The notes below the pieces were generated by a model. It made no database searches. It was given only the letters and a program-made list of their open reading frames with translations, and was not told where the DNA came from. From a virus, in IMG/VR virus record IMGVR_UViG_3300013093_000353, positions 1 through 20,101 of that record: DNA of 20,101 bases, one strand, 5' to 3'. Position 1 is the stretch's first letter. The number at the start of each line of letters is the position of its first letter. Positions 11,168 to 18,785 of the stretch are shown here, piece after piece. The translations under genes and the position numbers were made by a program.

Positions 11168-11172
11168 CATTA

Positions 11173-11224
11173 GAACCTAAATCGAGGTTCGATATTTTAT
11201 TTATAAAATATAGGAGGTTCCTAT
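11173..11224 (+). promoter_or_regulatory. Switch-like leader of the GIY-YIG gene (overlapping hairpins over the ribosome binding site)
   Basis: Three inverted repeats are stacked: GAACCT/AGGTTC (11173-11178/11185-11190); ATATTTTAT/ATAAAATAT (11192-11200/11203-11211); and ATAGGA-GGT-TCCTAT (11210-11224), which covers AGGAGG and the ATG. A second AGGTTC at 11215-11220 can also pair with GAACCT. A near-late-promoter TATAAAATA lies at 11202-11210. Confidence 0.6.
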
Positions 11225-11912
11225 GTTTTACATAATTTATAAAATAACAAACAAGTTAGATGGCAAATTCTATATTGGAAGTCATAAGACCAAAAAACTT
11301 GACGATGATTACATGGGTTCTGGTAAGTATCTTAAACTTGCCATATTAAAATATGGAATAGAAAATTTCACTAAAGAAATTCTATATGTTTTTGATACAC
11401 CAGAAGAAATGTATAAAAAAGAAGCAGAAATTGTAAATGAAGAGTTTCTAATCACAGAAAACACCTACAATCTAAAGATTGGTGGATTTGGTGGATTTGA
11501 TTACATAAACTCAACAAATAAAAATATATCTGGTAAAAATGGTGAAAATGGGAAGAAAAGATTTTGGACTGGTGATAAAGTCAAACAAAAATTAATAGAA
11601 GAAAATAGATTTCAATCTTACTGTGAGAAAATTTCATCTTCACAAAAATCATTATATGATAATGGATTAAGAACGTCATGTTTTACTACAAATAATCCAA
11701 TGAAAACTGAAGATGGTAAAAGAAAACAAAAAAAAGCATTGATGTTAATAAATCATCAACAAGGAGAAAAGAATTCCCAATTTGGAACCACATGGATTTG
11801 GTGTAAAGAAGAAGGAAATAAAAAGATAAAGAAAGAATTATTACAGGAATATCTTGACAAAGGATGGGAAAAGAAGTATAATCCTGGATATAAACCTAAT
11901 AAAATTTTATAA
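11223..11912 (+). CDS. GIY-YIG homing endonuclease
   Basis: 229 aa. The N-terminal catalytic module is clear: YIIYKITN and KFYIGSHK (residues 3-22), YMGSGKYLKLAI, KYGIENFTKEIL and the glutamate-bearing KKEAEIVNEEFL, ending at YNLKIGGFGG (near residue 92). The C-terminal part is lysine-rich and carries NSQFGTTWIWCKEEG ... LDKGWEKKYNPG, a DNA-binding tail common in phage Seg-like and HNH nucleases. It is probably a mobile gene spreading by cutting related phages; the target is likely the nearby tRNA/GroES junction, which is inference. AGGAGG at 11212-11217 is strong but lies in a hairpin including the start codon, so translation is probably controlled. Confidence 0.88.
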   Translation: MFYIIYKITNKLDGKFYIGSHKTKKLDDDYMGSGKYLKLAILKYGIENFTKEILYVFDTPEEMYKKEAEIVNEEFLITENTYNLKIGGFGGFDYINSTNKNISGKNGENGKKRFWTGDKVKQKLIEENRFQSYCEKISSSQKSLYDNGLRTSCFTTNNPMKTEDGKRKQKKALMLINHQQGEKNSQFGTTWIWCKEEGNKKIKKELLQEYLDKGWEKKYNPGYKPNKIL

Positions 11913-11929
11913 CTGATGTGAGAATAAAT

Positions 11930-12193
11930 ATGTCATATAGACCAACTGGTAGTAATGTTATCGTTTCAAGGATTGCAGGTTCTAAGGAAACAGAATCTGG
12001 TATTATTTTAAAGACCTCTCAAGAACCCGATAGAGCAAAGATTATTGCAATCGGTCCTGATGTAACTGAAGTTGCAGTAGATGAAGTTGCACTTGTTAAC
12101 TGGCAAAGATCAACAAGGATTAGTGGTTTAGAAGAAGATGAAGAACTGTACGTCCTTCCAATCACAGAAGTAGTATTTGTATACGAAGATTAG
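11930..12193 (+). CDS. GroES-like co-chaperonin
   Basis: 87 aa. It begins MSYRPTGSNVIVSRI, as in GroES (RPL-DRVIV-R), followed by a mobile-loop segment with the hydrophobic GIIL (ESGIILKTSQ), which in GroES contacts GroEL, then AKIIAIGPDV, a variable middle and the terminal strand LYVLPITEVVFVYED. T4 encodes an unrelated-looking analogue, gp31, needed with host GroEL to fold capsid protein gp23; here a true GroES-family protein probably does this job (inference). The GTG at 11918 is less likely as a start than ATG 11930. It shares the island with tRNAs and is followed 6 nt later by a CAT tRNA. Confidence 0.85.
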   Translation: MSYRPTGSNVIVSRIAGSKETESGIILKTSQEPDRAKIIAIGPDVTEVAVDEVALVNWQRSTRISGLEEDEELYVLPITEVVFVYED

Positions 12194-12199
12194 TTCAAT

Positions 12200-12274
12200 T
12201 GCGGAGTAGTTCAGTAGTAGAACGCTAGACTCATAATCTAGAGGTCATTGGTGCAATTCCTTTCTCCGCTTCCA
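12200..12274 (+). tRNA. tRNA with anticodon CAT (Met, possibly initiator-like)
   Basis: Positions 1-7 TGCGGAG against CTCCGCT give an unpaired T1-T72, recalling the unpaired end of bacterial initiators. Anticodon stem CTAGA/TCTAG with loop CTCATAA, D stem GTTC/GAAC. The initiator G-C triplet in the anticodon stem is absent and the T stem has mismatches. T73, CCA encoded. Confidence 0.85.
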
Positions 12275-12283
12275 TTTTAACAA

Positions 12284-12330
12284 AACCCCTCACGGCACTC
12301 AACGATCCGCACCAGAGGGGTTACTTTTTT
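12284..12330 (+). terminator. Rho-independent terminator ending the tRNA island
   Basis: An 8-bp stem AACCCCTC (12284-12291) with GAGGGGTT (12315-12322), 23-nt loop and TTTTTT at 12325-12330. Confidence 0.85.
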
Positions 12331-12342
12331 ATGAGGTAAATT

Positions 12343-12648
12343 ATGAAAATTCTTGCATTTAAACTTGTTACTGGTGAAGATATTCTTGCTGAAGTCGTTG
12401 AAATCACCGAAACCTTCTCTCTTAAAAATCCTGTAGGTATTGCTATTGTTCGTGGACAAAATGGACAACCTAATATTGGATTCTCTCCTTTCCCTCTCCA
12501 TGCTGAACAAAAATCAGGATCAACTATTGACATTCATAGGACACATGTGGTATACTATTATGAACCTGCCGAAGATTTCATTTCAAATTATGATAAAATT
12601 TATGGGTCAGGAATTATTGTTCCAAAATCACAATTAATTACAGGGTGA
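12343..12648 (+). CDS. Conserved T4-like phage protein, possible Sm/SH3-like fold (101 aa)
   Basis: It starts MKILAFKLVTGEDILAEVVE, a beta-strand/turn/strand opening typical of small Sm- or SH3-like barrels, then LKNPVGIAIV, IGFSPFPLHA, and a C-terminal ISNYDKIYGSGIIVPKSQL. The 'TGEDILAEV ... KNP ... GFxPxPL ... YGSGIxVP' order is seen in many marine T4-like phages next to replication genes. Function unknown; RNA binding is only a fold-based guess. ATG 12343 has GAGG at 12333-12336. One base separates its stop from the polymerase ATG, so both are translated from the same mRNA. Confidence 0.8.
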   Translation: MKILAFKLVTGEDILAEVVEITETFSLKNPVGIAIVRGQNGQPNIGFSPFPLHAEQKSGSTIDIHRTHVVYYYEPAEDFISNYDKIYGSGIIVPKSQLITG

Positions 12649-12649
12649 T

Positions 12650-15184
12650 ATGTCGTTTTATACTAATGTTCAATGTTTCAGTGGTGATATCCTTTATCGG
12701 GGTTTCACCACAAAAGGTAAGAGGGTAAAACAGAGAGTTGAATACTCTCCTTCCCTCTACCTCCCTTCTAAAAGACCAACAGAGTTTAAATCTCTTGACG
12801 GTCAGTATCTACAACAGAAGATCTTTGGTAACATTCGTGAGGCACGAGATTACATTAAGCAATTTAATGGTGTCTCTGGTTCATATAAGATCTATGGTAA
12901 CACAAGTTATGAATATGCTTACATTGCCGATCAACATGCATCTGACGTTCAATGGGATTTTGATAAGATCCTAATCGCAGTAGTGGATATTGAGGTTGGA
13001 TCTGAGAATGGGTTTCCAGACCCATATCTTGCAGAAGAACCTATCACTGCAATCACAATGACTCTTGTGGGTGGAAGCACTTACGTATTGGGTTGTGGTG
13101 ATTATGAAACTCAAGGTGATGAAATCTACATTAAATGTAAAGATGAGTGGACTCTATGTAAGAAGTTCATTGAAATCTGGTCATCCAATCATCCAGATGT
13201 AATCTCTGGATGGAATACTAAGTTATTCGATATTCCATATATTGTTAATCGTTTCCGTAAGATTCTTGGTGAAGATGACACAAGAAAGTTGTCTCCTTGG
13301 AATTGGATTGGCGAACGTGTTGTCAAGGATGCTCGTGGTGAGAAGTTGTCATATAACCTACTTGGTATATCTTCTCTTGACTATATTGAACTTTACAGAT
13401 GGTTTGCTCCAGGTGGAAGGTCACAGGAGAACTATCGTTTGAATACGATTGCCAATGTTGAGTTGGGTGATGCAAAGATTTCATATGATGAGTATGACAG
13501 TTTGCATGATTTGTATAAACGCAACTTTCAGTTGTTCATTGAATATAACATCAAAGACGTAGAACTTATTCTTAGATTAGATGACAAGTTGAAGTTGTTT
13601 GAGTTGGCTTTAACTCTTGCATATGACACTAAATCTAACTTTGAGGATGTGTTTGCACAAACTCGTATGTGGGATTCTTTGTGTTATTCTAACCTTCTTA
13701 ACAAAAAGATTATCGTTCCACCAAAAGAGGTCAAGGAGAAGGACGCTGCTTTTGAAGGTGCATATGTAAAGGAAGTTCAAGTTGGTATGCATCATTGGGT
13801 AGCATCATTTGACTTGAATTCTCTATATCCACATTTGTTGATGCAGTATAATATCTCTCCTGAGACATTGATTGAACCAGAGGATTACACAGATGAGATG
13901 CGTAGAATCATTTCTTCTGGTGTTACTGTTAATAAGATGCTCAAGAAAGAAGTGGATACATCCAGTTTGAATGGTGTTACACTGACACCTAATGGACAGT
14001 TCTTCAGAACTGACTTCCGTGGGTTCCTTCCACAGATGATGGATGATATGTACAATGATCGTAAGAAGTTCAAGAAGTTGATGCTCAAAGCAAAACAGGA
14101 ATATGAGAACGAATCTAATCCACAGAAGAGATATGAAATTCAAAAGTTGATTTCTAGATATGATAACCTACAACTTGCTAAGAAGTTGTCCCTAAACTCT
14201 GCCTATGGTGCTCTAGGATCGCAGTATTTTAGATTCTATGACCTACGTATGGCATCTGGTGTTACGTTGGCTGGTCAGTTGTCTATTCGTTGGATTGAAG
14301 GTAAATTGAACCAGTATGTGAATAAAATATTAGGAACAGAAGGTGATTATGTTATTGCATCGGATACAGATTCAATTTACCTCAATCTTGGTCCATTGGT
14401 GGGCAAGTTTGTACAGTCAGAAAAAACGATTGACGAAACTATCTCCATCATGGACAAGATCTGTTCAGATAAAATTGAACCATATATTGACAAGAGTTAT
14501 TCTGAACTTGCTCAATATGTACATGCATATGAACAGAAAATGCAGATGAAACGGGAAGCATTGGCAAATAAGGGTGTCTGGACTGCCAAGAAGCGTTATA
14601 TTCTGAATGTATATAACAATGAAGGGGTTCAGTATCATGAACCTAAAATGAAGGTTATGGGTCTTGAAATGATCAAGTCCTCTACTCCATCTTCTATTCG
14701 TGAGAATATGAAGAAGGTTATTGAGATTATGATGAAACAAAGTGAAAGTGATGTTCAAGATTTTATTGAGAAGTTTCGTAATGAATTCAAGAAGTTACCA
14801 CCAGAAGAGATTTCATTTCCTCGTGGTGTTAATGGGTTAAAGAACTATTCTGATCCTGTATCTTTGTATAAGAAGGGTACACCTATTCACGTGAAGGGTG
14901 GTATTCTGTATAATCATTATATTAAACAACATGGGTTGACAAAACAATATCCTGCGATTCAAGAAGGTGAGAAGATCAAGTTCACTTATTTGAAGATGCC
15001 CAATCCGATCAAGGATATTGTTATTTCTTATCCAACCAGGCTCCCAACAGAGTTAGGATTGGACAAATACATAGATTATGATAAACAGTTTGATAAAGCA
15101 TTCTTAGAACCAATCTCTACAATATTAAACTGTATTGGTTGGTCAACAGAAAAGACAAGTTCGTTAGATGATTTTTTTAGTTAA
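12650..15184 (+). CDS. 43: Family B DNA polymerase gp43
   Basis: 844 aa (T4 gp43 is 898). Replicative polymerase with 3'-5' proofreading, held by the gp45 clamp. Exonuclease motifs: Exo I AVVDIEVG (D113, E115), Exo II DVISGWNTKLFDIPY, Exo III YNIKDVELI. Polymerase motifs: A FDLNSLYPHLL (D388), B KLSLNSAYGALGS (K512-G520), C IASDTDSIY (D572, D574), and the KKRYIL phosphate-contact motif. In motif A the usual SLYPS is SLYPH, as in other marine T4-like polymerases. The C-terminal LDDFFS is a plausible clamp-binding peptide, as in T4. GGGTGA overlaps the previous stop and serves as ribosome binding site. No intein or intron is seen. Confidence 0.98.
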   Translation: MSFYTNVQCFSGDILYRGFTTKGKRVKQRVEYSPSLYLPSKRPTEFKSLDGQYLQQKIFGNIREARDYIKQFNGVSGSYKIYGNTSYEYAYIADQHASDVQWDFDKILIAVVDIEVGSENGFPDPYLAEEPITAITMTLVGGSTYVLGCGDYETQGDEIYIKCKDEWTLCKKFIEIWSSNHPDVISGWNTKLFDIPYIVNRFRKILGEDDTRKLSPWNWIGERVVKDARGEKLSYNLLGISSLDYIELYRWFAPGGRSQENYRLNTIANVELGDAKISYDEYDSLHDLYKRNFQLFIEYNIKDVELILRLDDKLKLFELALTLAYDTKSNFEDVFAQTRMWDSLCYSNLLNKKIIVPPKEVKEKDAAFEGAYVKEVQVGMHHWVASFDLNSLYPHLLMQYNISPETLIEPEDYTDEMRRIISSGVTVNKMLKKEVDTSSLNGVTLTPNGQFFRTDFRGFLPQMMDDMYNDRKKFKKLMLKAKQEYENESNPQKRYEIQKLISRYDNLQLAKKLSLNSAYGALGSQYFRFYDLRMASGVTLAGQLSIRWIEGKLNQYVNKILGTEGDYVIASDTDSIYLNLGPLVGKFVQSEKTIDETISIMDKICSDKIEPYIDKSYSELAQYVHAYEQKMQMKREALANKGVWTAKKRYILNVYNNEGVQYHEPKMKVMGLEMIKSSTPSSIRENMKKVIEIMMKQSESDVQDFIEKFRNEFKKLPPEEISFPRGVNGLKNYSDPVSLYKKGTPIHVKGGILYNHYIKQHGLTKQYPAIQEGEKIKFTYLKMPNPIKDIVISYPTRLPTELGLDKYIDYDKQFDKAFLEPISTILNCIGWSTEKTSSLDDFFS

Positions 15185-15192
15185 GGTGAAAA

Positions 15193-16236
15193 ATGAGTAT
15201 ATTAGATAAAATCAAAAAGAATAGTACTATTAAAGATTCTGCTATTCTTGCAAAGTCCAAGTTCTTCACTGAGAAGGATATGATCCCTACAGCAATTCCA
15301 GCAATCAATATTGCATTGTCTGGTAAGTTGGATGGTGGTCTTACACCAGGTTTGACTATGTGGGCAGGTCCAAGTAAGCATTTTAAAACTGCTTTCTCTT
15401 TGTTAATGGCAAAATCTTATATGGAGAAATATCCAGATGCCGCATTACTATTTTACGATTCAGAATTTGGTACGCCACAATCATATTTTGATACCTTTGG
15501 TATTGATACTAATAGGGTTCTTCATACTCCTGTAACTGATATTGAACAATTGAAGTTTGATATCATGGGACAGATTACTAATATTGAAAGAGGTGATAGA
15601 GTTATCATTCTTGTTGATTCTATTGGTAACCTTGCATCTAAGAAAGAAGTAGAAGATGCTCTTGACGGTAAGTCAGCTGCTGATATGACTCGTGCCAAAC
15701 AAGTTAAGTCATTGTTTAGAATGGTGACACCACACCTTTCACTTAAAGACATTCCAATGGTTGTTGTCAATCATACTTACAAGACAATGGAACTTTATTC
15801 TAAAGATGTAGTTGGTGGTGGTACTGGTTCTTATTACTCTGCTGATAATATTTTTATTATTGGAAGACAACAAGAGAAGGAAGGACAAGAAGTTATTGGT
15901 TACAACTTCATCATCAATGTAGAGAAGTCAAGATATGTTAAAGAGAAATCTAAAATACCTGTTACTGTATCTTTTACTGGTGGTATTAGCAAGTGGTCCG
16001 GTCTTCTTGATATCGCTCTGGACAGTGGTCACGTGGTTAAGCCAACCAACGGTTGGTATTCAAAAGTAGATCTAGAAACGGGTGAAGTAGAAGACAAGAA
16101 GTATCGTTTGAAAGATACTGATAATAAAGATTTCTGGATGCCTCTTCTGTCACAGAAATCATTCAGAGAGTTTATTCAAAACCAATATCAAGTAGCAAAT
16201 GCCAACATTATTCAAGAGGAAGAAGAAAATGATTGA
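15193..16236 (+). CDS. uvsX: UvsX, RecA-like recombinase
   Basis: 347 aa (T4 UvsX 391). Strand-exchange ATPase that starts recombination-dependent replication. Walker A is GPSKHFKT (G59-T66); Walker B IILVDSIGNLASKKE with D142. Further T4-like blocks: FYDSEFGTPQSYFDTFG, DMTRAKQVKSLFRMVTP, VVNHTYKTMELYSKD, GGGTGSYYSADNIFIIGRQQ and NVEKSRYVKEKSK. The acidic tail EEEEND resembles the acidic UvsX C-terminus. AAGG lies just upstream (15184-15187) after the polymerase stop. The stop overlaps the next gene start by 8 nt, so the operon 43-uvsX-x-41 is tightly coupled. Confidence 0.97.
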   Translation: MSILDKIKKNSTIKDSAILAKSKFFTEKDMIPTAIPAINIALSGKLDGGLTPGLTMWAGPSKHFKTAFSLLMAKSYMEKYPDAALLFYDSEFGTPQSYFDTFGIDTNRVLHTPVTDIEQLKFDIMGQITNIERGDRVIILVDSIGNLASKKEVEDALDGKSAADMTRAKQVKSLFRMVTPHLSLKDIPMVVVNHTYKTMELYSKDVVGGGTGSYYSADNIFIIGRQQEKEGQEVIGYNFIINVEKSRYVKEKSKIPVTVSFTGGISKWSGLLDIALDSGHVVKPTNGWYSKVDLETGEVEDKKYRLKDTDNKDFWMPLLSQKSFREFIQNQYQVANANIIQEEEEND

Positions 16237-16555
16237 AGGAATTGATTATTGTTTTATCTATCCAAAGGAAGATAAACAAAGTGTTCATGTAAAATTCCTT
16301 GAGGGACCGTATAAAGATACGGTCTTCAAGTATGGAAAGGTTAAAGTTGAAGAAAAAGATGACGCTGCCTATTTACTTTTTGCTTATGATGTGATACAAT
16401 GTACCAATATGAAACCAAAGAAGTTGGAGAAGGACGAGAACTTCAAAAACTATATTGGTGATTTGTTAATAGAGATTATATCTGGAAATTTGGATCAGGA
16501 GATTGTGGAAGAAGATGCGAATAGAGCAATTAATTTTAAGGAACCTAGTACATAA
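16229..16555 (+). CDS. Hypothetical protein between uvsX and gp41 (108 aa)
   Basis: ATG 16229 is chosen over an upstream in-frame ATG at 16199 because AGAGGAAGAAG (16215-16225) is positioned for it and the 16199 start lies deep inside uvsX. The protein begins MIEGIDYCFIYPKEDKQSVH, has a beta-rich first half (FLEGPYKDTVFKYGKVKVEE) and an acidic helical C-terminus (LIEIISGNLDQEIVEED). It occupies the place of T4 gene 40 between uvsX and 41, but I see no convincing similarity. It overlaps the uvsX stop by 8 nt and gp41 by 41 nt. The function is open; association with the helicase or recombinase is suggested only by the coupling. Confidence 0.75.
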   Translation: MIEGIDYCFIYPKEDKQSVHVKFLEGPYKDTVFKYGKVKVEEKDDAAYLLFAYDVIQCTNMKPKKLEKDENFKNYIGDLLIEIISGNLDQEIVEEDANRAINFKEPST

Positions 16556-17885
16556 TGAAGAGTACTTTCGTAAGGTTCTACCATTCCTAAAACAAGATTA
16601 TTTTATTAACTCAATTGAAAGGAACATATTTAATGACATACTCGCCTTCTCGGAAGAATATAATCAGTTACCTTCAATTGATGCACTCTCTATTTCCATC
16701 AAAGAGAGGAAGAATCTTACAAACGATGAAGTGGAGAAGTCGCAAGAATATATCAAAGAGATTGAAACCGCTGACAAAACAAACACTAAAATTGATTGGC
16801 TCATCAACAAAACTGAAACATTTTGTCAAGAGAAAGCGATTTATAATGCCGTTCTCAACTCAATCTCCATTCTGGACGGAAAAGACAAAACCCACGAAAA
16901 AGGGGCAATTCCGAAAATTCTTTCAGATGCATTATCGGTAAGTTTTAATAGTTCTGTTGGTCATGACTACTTAGAAAATTCGGATGAACGATATGAATTT
17001 TATCATCGTAAAGAAGAACGTATTCCATTTGATCTAGAATATTTCAATAAAATTACCAAAGGTGGTCTTCCAAATAAAACACTCAACATTGCTCTTGCTG
17101 GAACTGGTGTTGGTAAATCTTTATTCATGTGTCATGTTGCTTCTTCATGTATGGTTCTAGGTAAGAATGTACTTTATATTACATTAGAGATGGCGGAAGA
17201 GAAGATTGCAGAAAGAATAGATGCTAATCTTTTAAATGTTAAAGTTGATGAACTTGAGAAGTTATCTAAAGAAGATTATGATAAGAAAGTTGCAAGAGTT
17301 AAGAAGAAAACTACTGGTAAGTTGATTATCAAGGAATACCCAACTGCATCTGCATCTGTAACACATTTTAGAGCATTATTAAATGAACTTAATCTCAAGC
17401 GTAATTTCAAACCTGATATTATTTTTATTGACTATCTTAACATCTGTACTTCTTCTCGTATCAAACCTGGTGCGTCTATCAATTCATACACATATGTCAA
17501 GTCAATTGCTGAAGAGTTGAGAGGTCTTGCTGTAGAGTACACCGTACCTATAGTTTCAGCTACACAGACAACACGATCAGGGTTTACATCGTCCGATCCA
17601 GGTCTTGAAGACACTTCCGAGTCGTTTGGTCTACCGGCTACGGCAGATTTAATGTTTGCGTTGGTGTCTTCAGAAGAGTTGGAAGAACTAGGTCAGATTA
17701 TGGTTAAACAGTTGAAGAATAGGTATTCAGATCCAACATCATATAAAAGATTTGCATTAGGTATTGACAGATCAAAGATGAGATTGTATGATGTAGAAGA
17801 TTCTGGACAACAAGATTTAGTTGATGTTGGACAAGTTCAAGCAAGTAGTAACCCAAAGAAAAAGTTTGAGGGATTTAAAGTATGA
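16515..17885 (+). CDS. 41: Replicative DNA helicase gp41 (DnaB family)
   Basis: 456 aa (T4 gp41 475). Hexameric 5'-3' helicase that moves on the lagging strand and works with the primase. The N-terminal helical domain matches T4 gp41 (YFRKVLPFLKQDYF, LPSIDALSI, SVGHDYLENSDERY). The RecA-like motor has Walker A GTGVGKS (G196-S202), LYITLEMAEEKIAERIDANLL, Walker B IIFIDYLNIC (D306), and a C-terminal SESFGLPATADLMFAL block with QLKNRYSD (arginine finger region). ATG 16515 has GGAAGAAG immediately upstream and aligns with the T4 start; a TTG at 16503 is possible but has no signal. It overlaps the preceding gene by 41 nt and the Dam gene by 4 nt (ATGA). Confidence 0.97.
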   Translation: MRIEQLILRNLVHNEEYFRKVLPFLKQDYFINSIERNIFNDILAFSEEYNQLPSIDALSISIKERKNLTNDEVEKSQEYIKEIETADKTNTKIDWLINKTETFCQEKAIYNAVLNSISILDGKDKTHEKGAIPKILSDALSVSFNSSVGHDYLENSDERYEFYHRKEERIPFDLEYFNKITKGGLPNKTLNIALAGTGVGKSLFMCHVASSCMVLGKNVLYITLEMAEEKIAERIDANLLNVKVDELEKLSKEDYDKKVARVKKKTTGKLIIKEYPTASASVTHFRALLNELNLKRNFKPDIIFIDYLNICTSSRIKPGASINSYTYVKSIAEELRGLAVEYTVPIVSATQTTRSGFTSSDPGLEDTSESFGLPATADLMFALVSSEELEELGQIMVKQLKNRYSDPTSYKRFALGIDRSKMRLYDVEDSGQQDLVDVGQVQASSNPKKKFEGFKV

Positions 17886-18754
17886 CACCGTTGAAGAGTT
17901 ATAAAACAAGTTTGAGATATCCTGGTGGTAAATCTCGTGCAGTGAATAAGATGTTTAAATATCTTCCTGATATGAAATCTTATAGTGAGTATAGAGAGGG
18001 TTTCCTTGGTGGTGGTTCTGTTGCAATTGCCATTACTAAACTATATCCACACCTTGACATTTGGGTTAATGATTTGTATGAACCATTGTATAACTTTTAT
18101 ATGAAAATTCAATCAGATGGGTATAAGATTTCTGATGATCTAAAAGAGATTAAAAGAGAACATACCGATCCAGAAAAAGCAAGAGAACTCTTCAATAAAG
18201 CAAAGACACAGGTTACTGATAAGAACTTATCAAAATCTGATAGGGCAATTGCTTTCTATATTGCTAATAAGTGTAGTTTCTCTGGGTTAACTGAATCTGG
18301 ATCATTCTCAAAGGAATCATCAATCAGAAACTTTACATTGAATGGTATTGAGAACCTAAGACACCTTCGTGACCTTTCACAAAATTGGAAGATCACTAAT
18401 CTATCTTATGAGATTATGTTTGAACATCCACACAAACAATGTTTCATATATCTTGATCCACCATATGATATCAAAGACAATCTCTATGGTAAGAATGGTT
18501 CAATGCATAAGGGATTTGATCATAATCTATTTGCAGAAAGATGTAATGATTCTGAAATGGATATTATGGTCAGTTATAACGCAGATAACATTGTTAAGGA
18601 ACGATTCTCTGATAATTGGGAACCTGTTGAGTTTGATTTGACATATACAATGCGTTCTACAGGTGAATATATGGCAGCTCAGAAAGGTCGTAAAGAGTTG
18701 TTATTGTTGAACTATAAACCAGAACAAGAAGGTCTGGAAGGATTCCTTGAGTAG
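17882..18754 (+). CDS. dam: DNA adenine methyltransferase (Dam, D12 class)
   Basis: 290 aa. It transfers methyl from SAM to adenine N6. Motif X/I region LRYPGGKSRAV (residues 11-21) and FLGGGSVAI bind the cofactor; the catalytic DPPY is at D192-Y195 (FIYLDPPYDIKDN). The target-recognition part lies between (residues ~75-170), with a SNCSFSGL-like NKCSFSGLTESGSF. Similar to T4/Dam-type enzymes; GATC specificity is likely but not proven. The start overlaps the gp41 stop by 4 nt, so it is the last gene of the replication operon. A role in protecting phage DNA or marking replication forks is inferred. Confidence 0.93.
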   Translation: MTPLKSYKTSLRYPGGKSRAVNKMFKYLPDMKSYSEYREGFLGGGSVAIAITKLYPHLDIWVNDLYEPLYNFYMKIQSDGYKISDDLKEIKREHTDPEKARELFNKAKTQVTDKNLSKSDRAIAFYIANKCSFSGLTESGSFSKESSIRNFTLNGIENLRHLRDLSQNWKITNLSYEIMFEHPHKQCFIYLDPPYDIKDNLYGKNGSMHKGFDHNLFAERCNDSEMDIMVSYNADNIVKERFSDNWEPVEFDLTYTMRSTGEYMAAQKGRKELLLLNYKPEQEGLEGFLE

Positions 18755-18761
18755 ATAAATA
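18754..18761 (+). promoter_or_regulatory. Late-promoter-like motif GATAAATA
   Basis: One mismatch to TATAAATA, starting at the last base of the dam stop and 25 nt before the next ATG. A variable first base is reported for marine T4-like late promoters. Confidence 0.45.
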
Positions 18762-18785
18762 GTTCTATTTACAAGAAGATCATAA

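Noticed and set aside
11918-11929. GTG start for the GroES-like gene
   Set aside because: ATG 11930 gives the standard GroES N-terminus; the extra four residues have no counterpart in the family.
12650-15184. Intein or split in gp43
   Set aside because: All exonuclease and polymerase motifs occur in order in one continuous frame of normal length.
16503-16514. TTG start for gp41 four codons upstream
   Set aside because: It lacks a Shine-Dalgarno; the ATG at 16515 has GGAAGAAG and fits the T4 gp41 N-terminus better.
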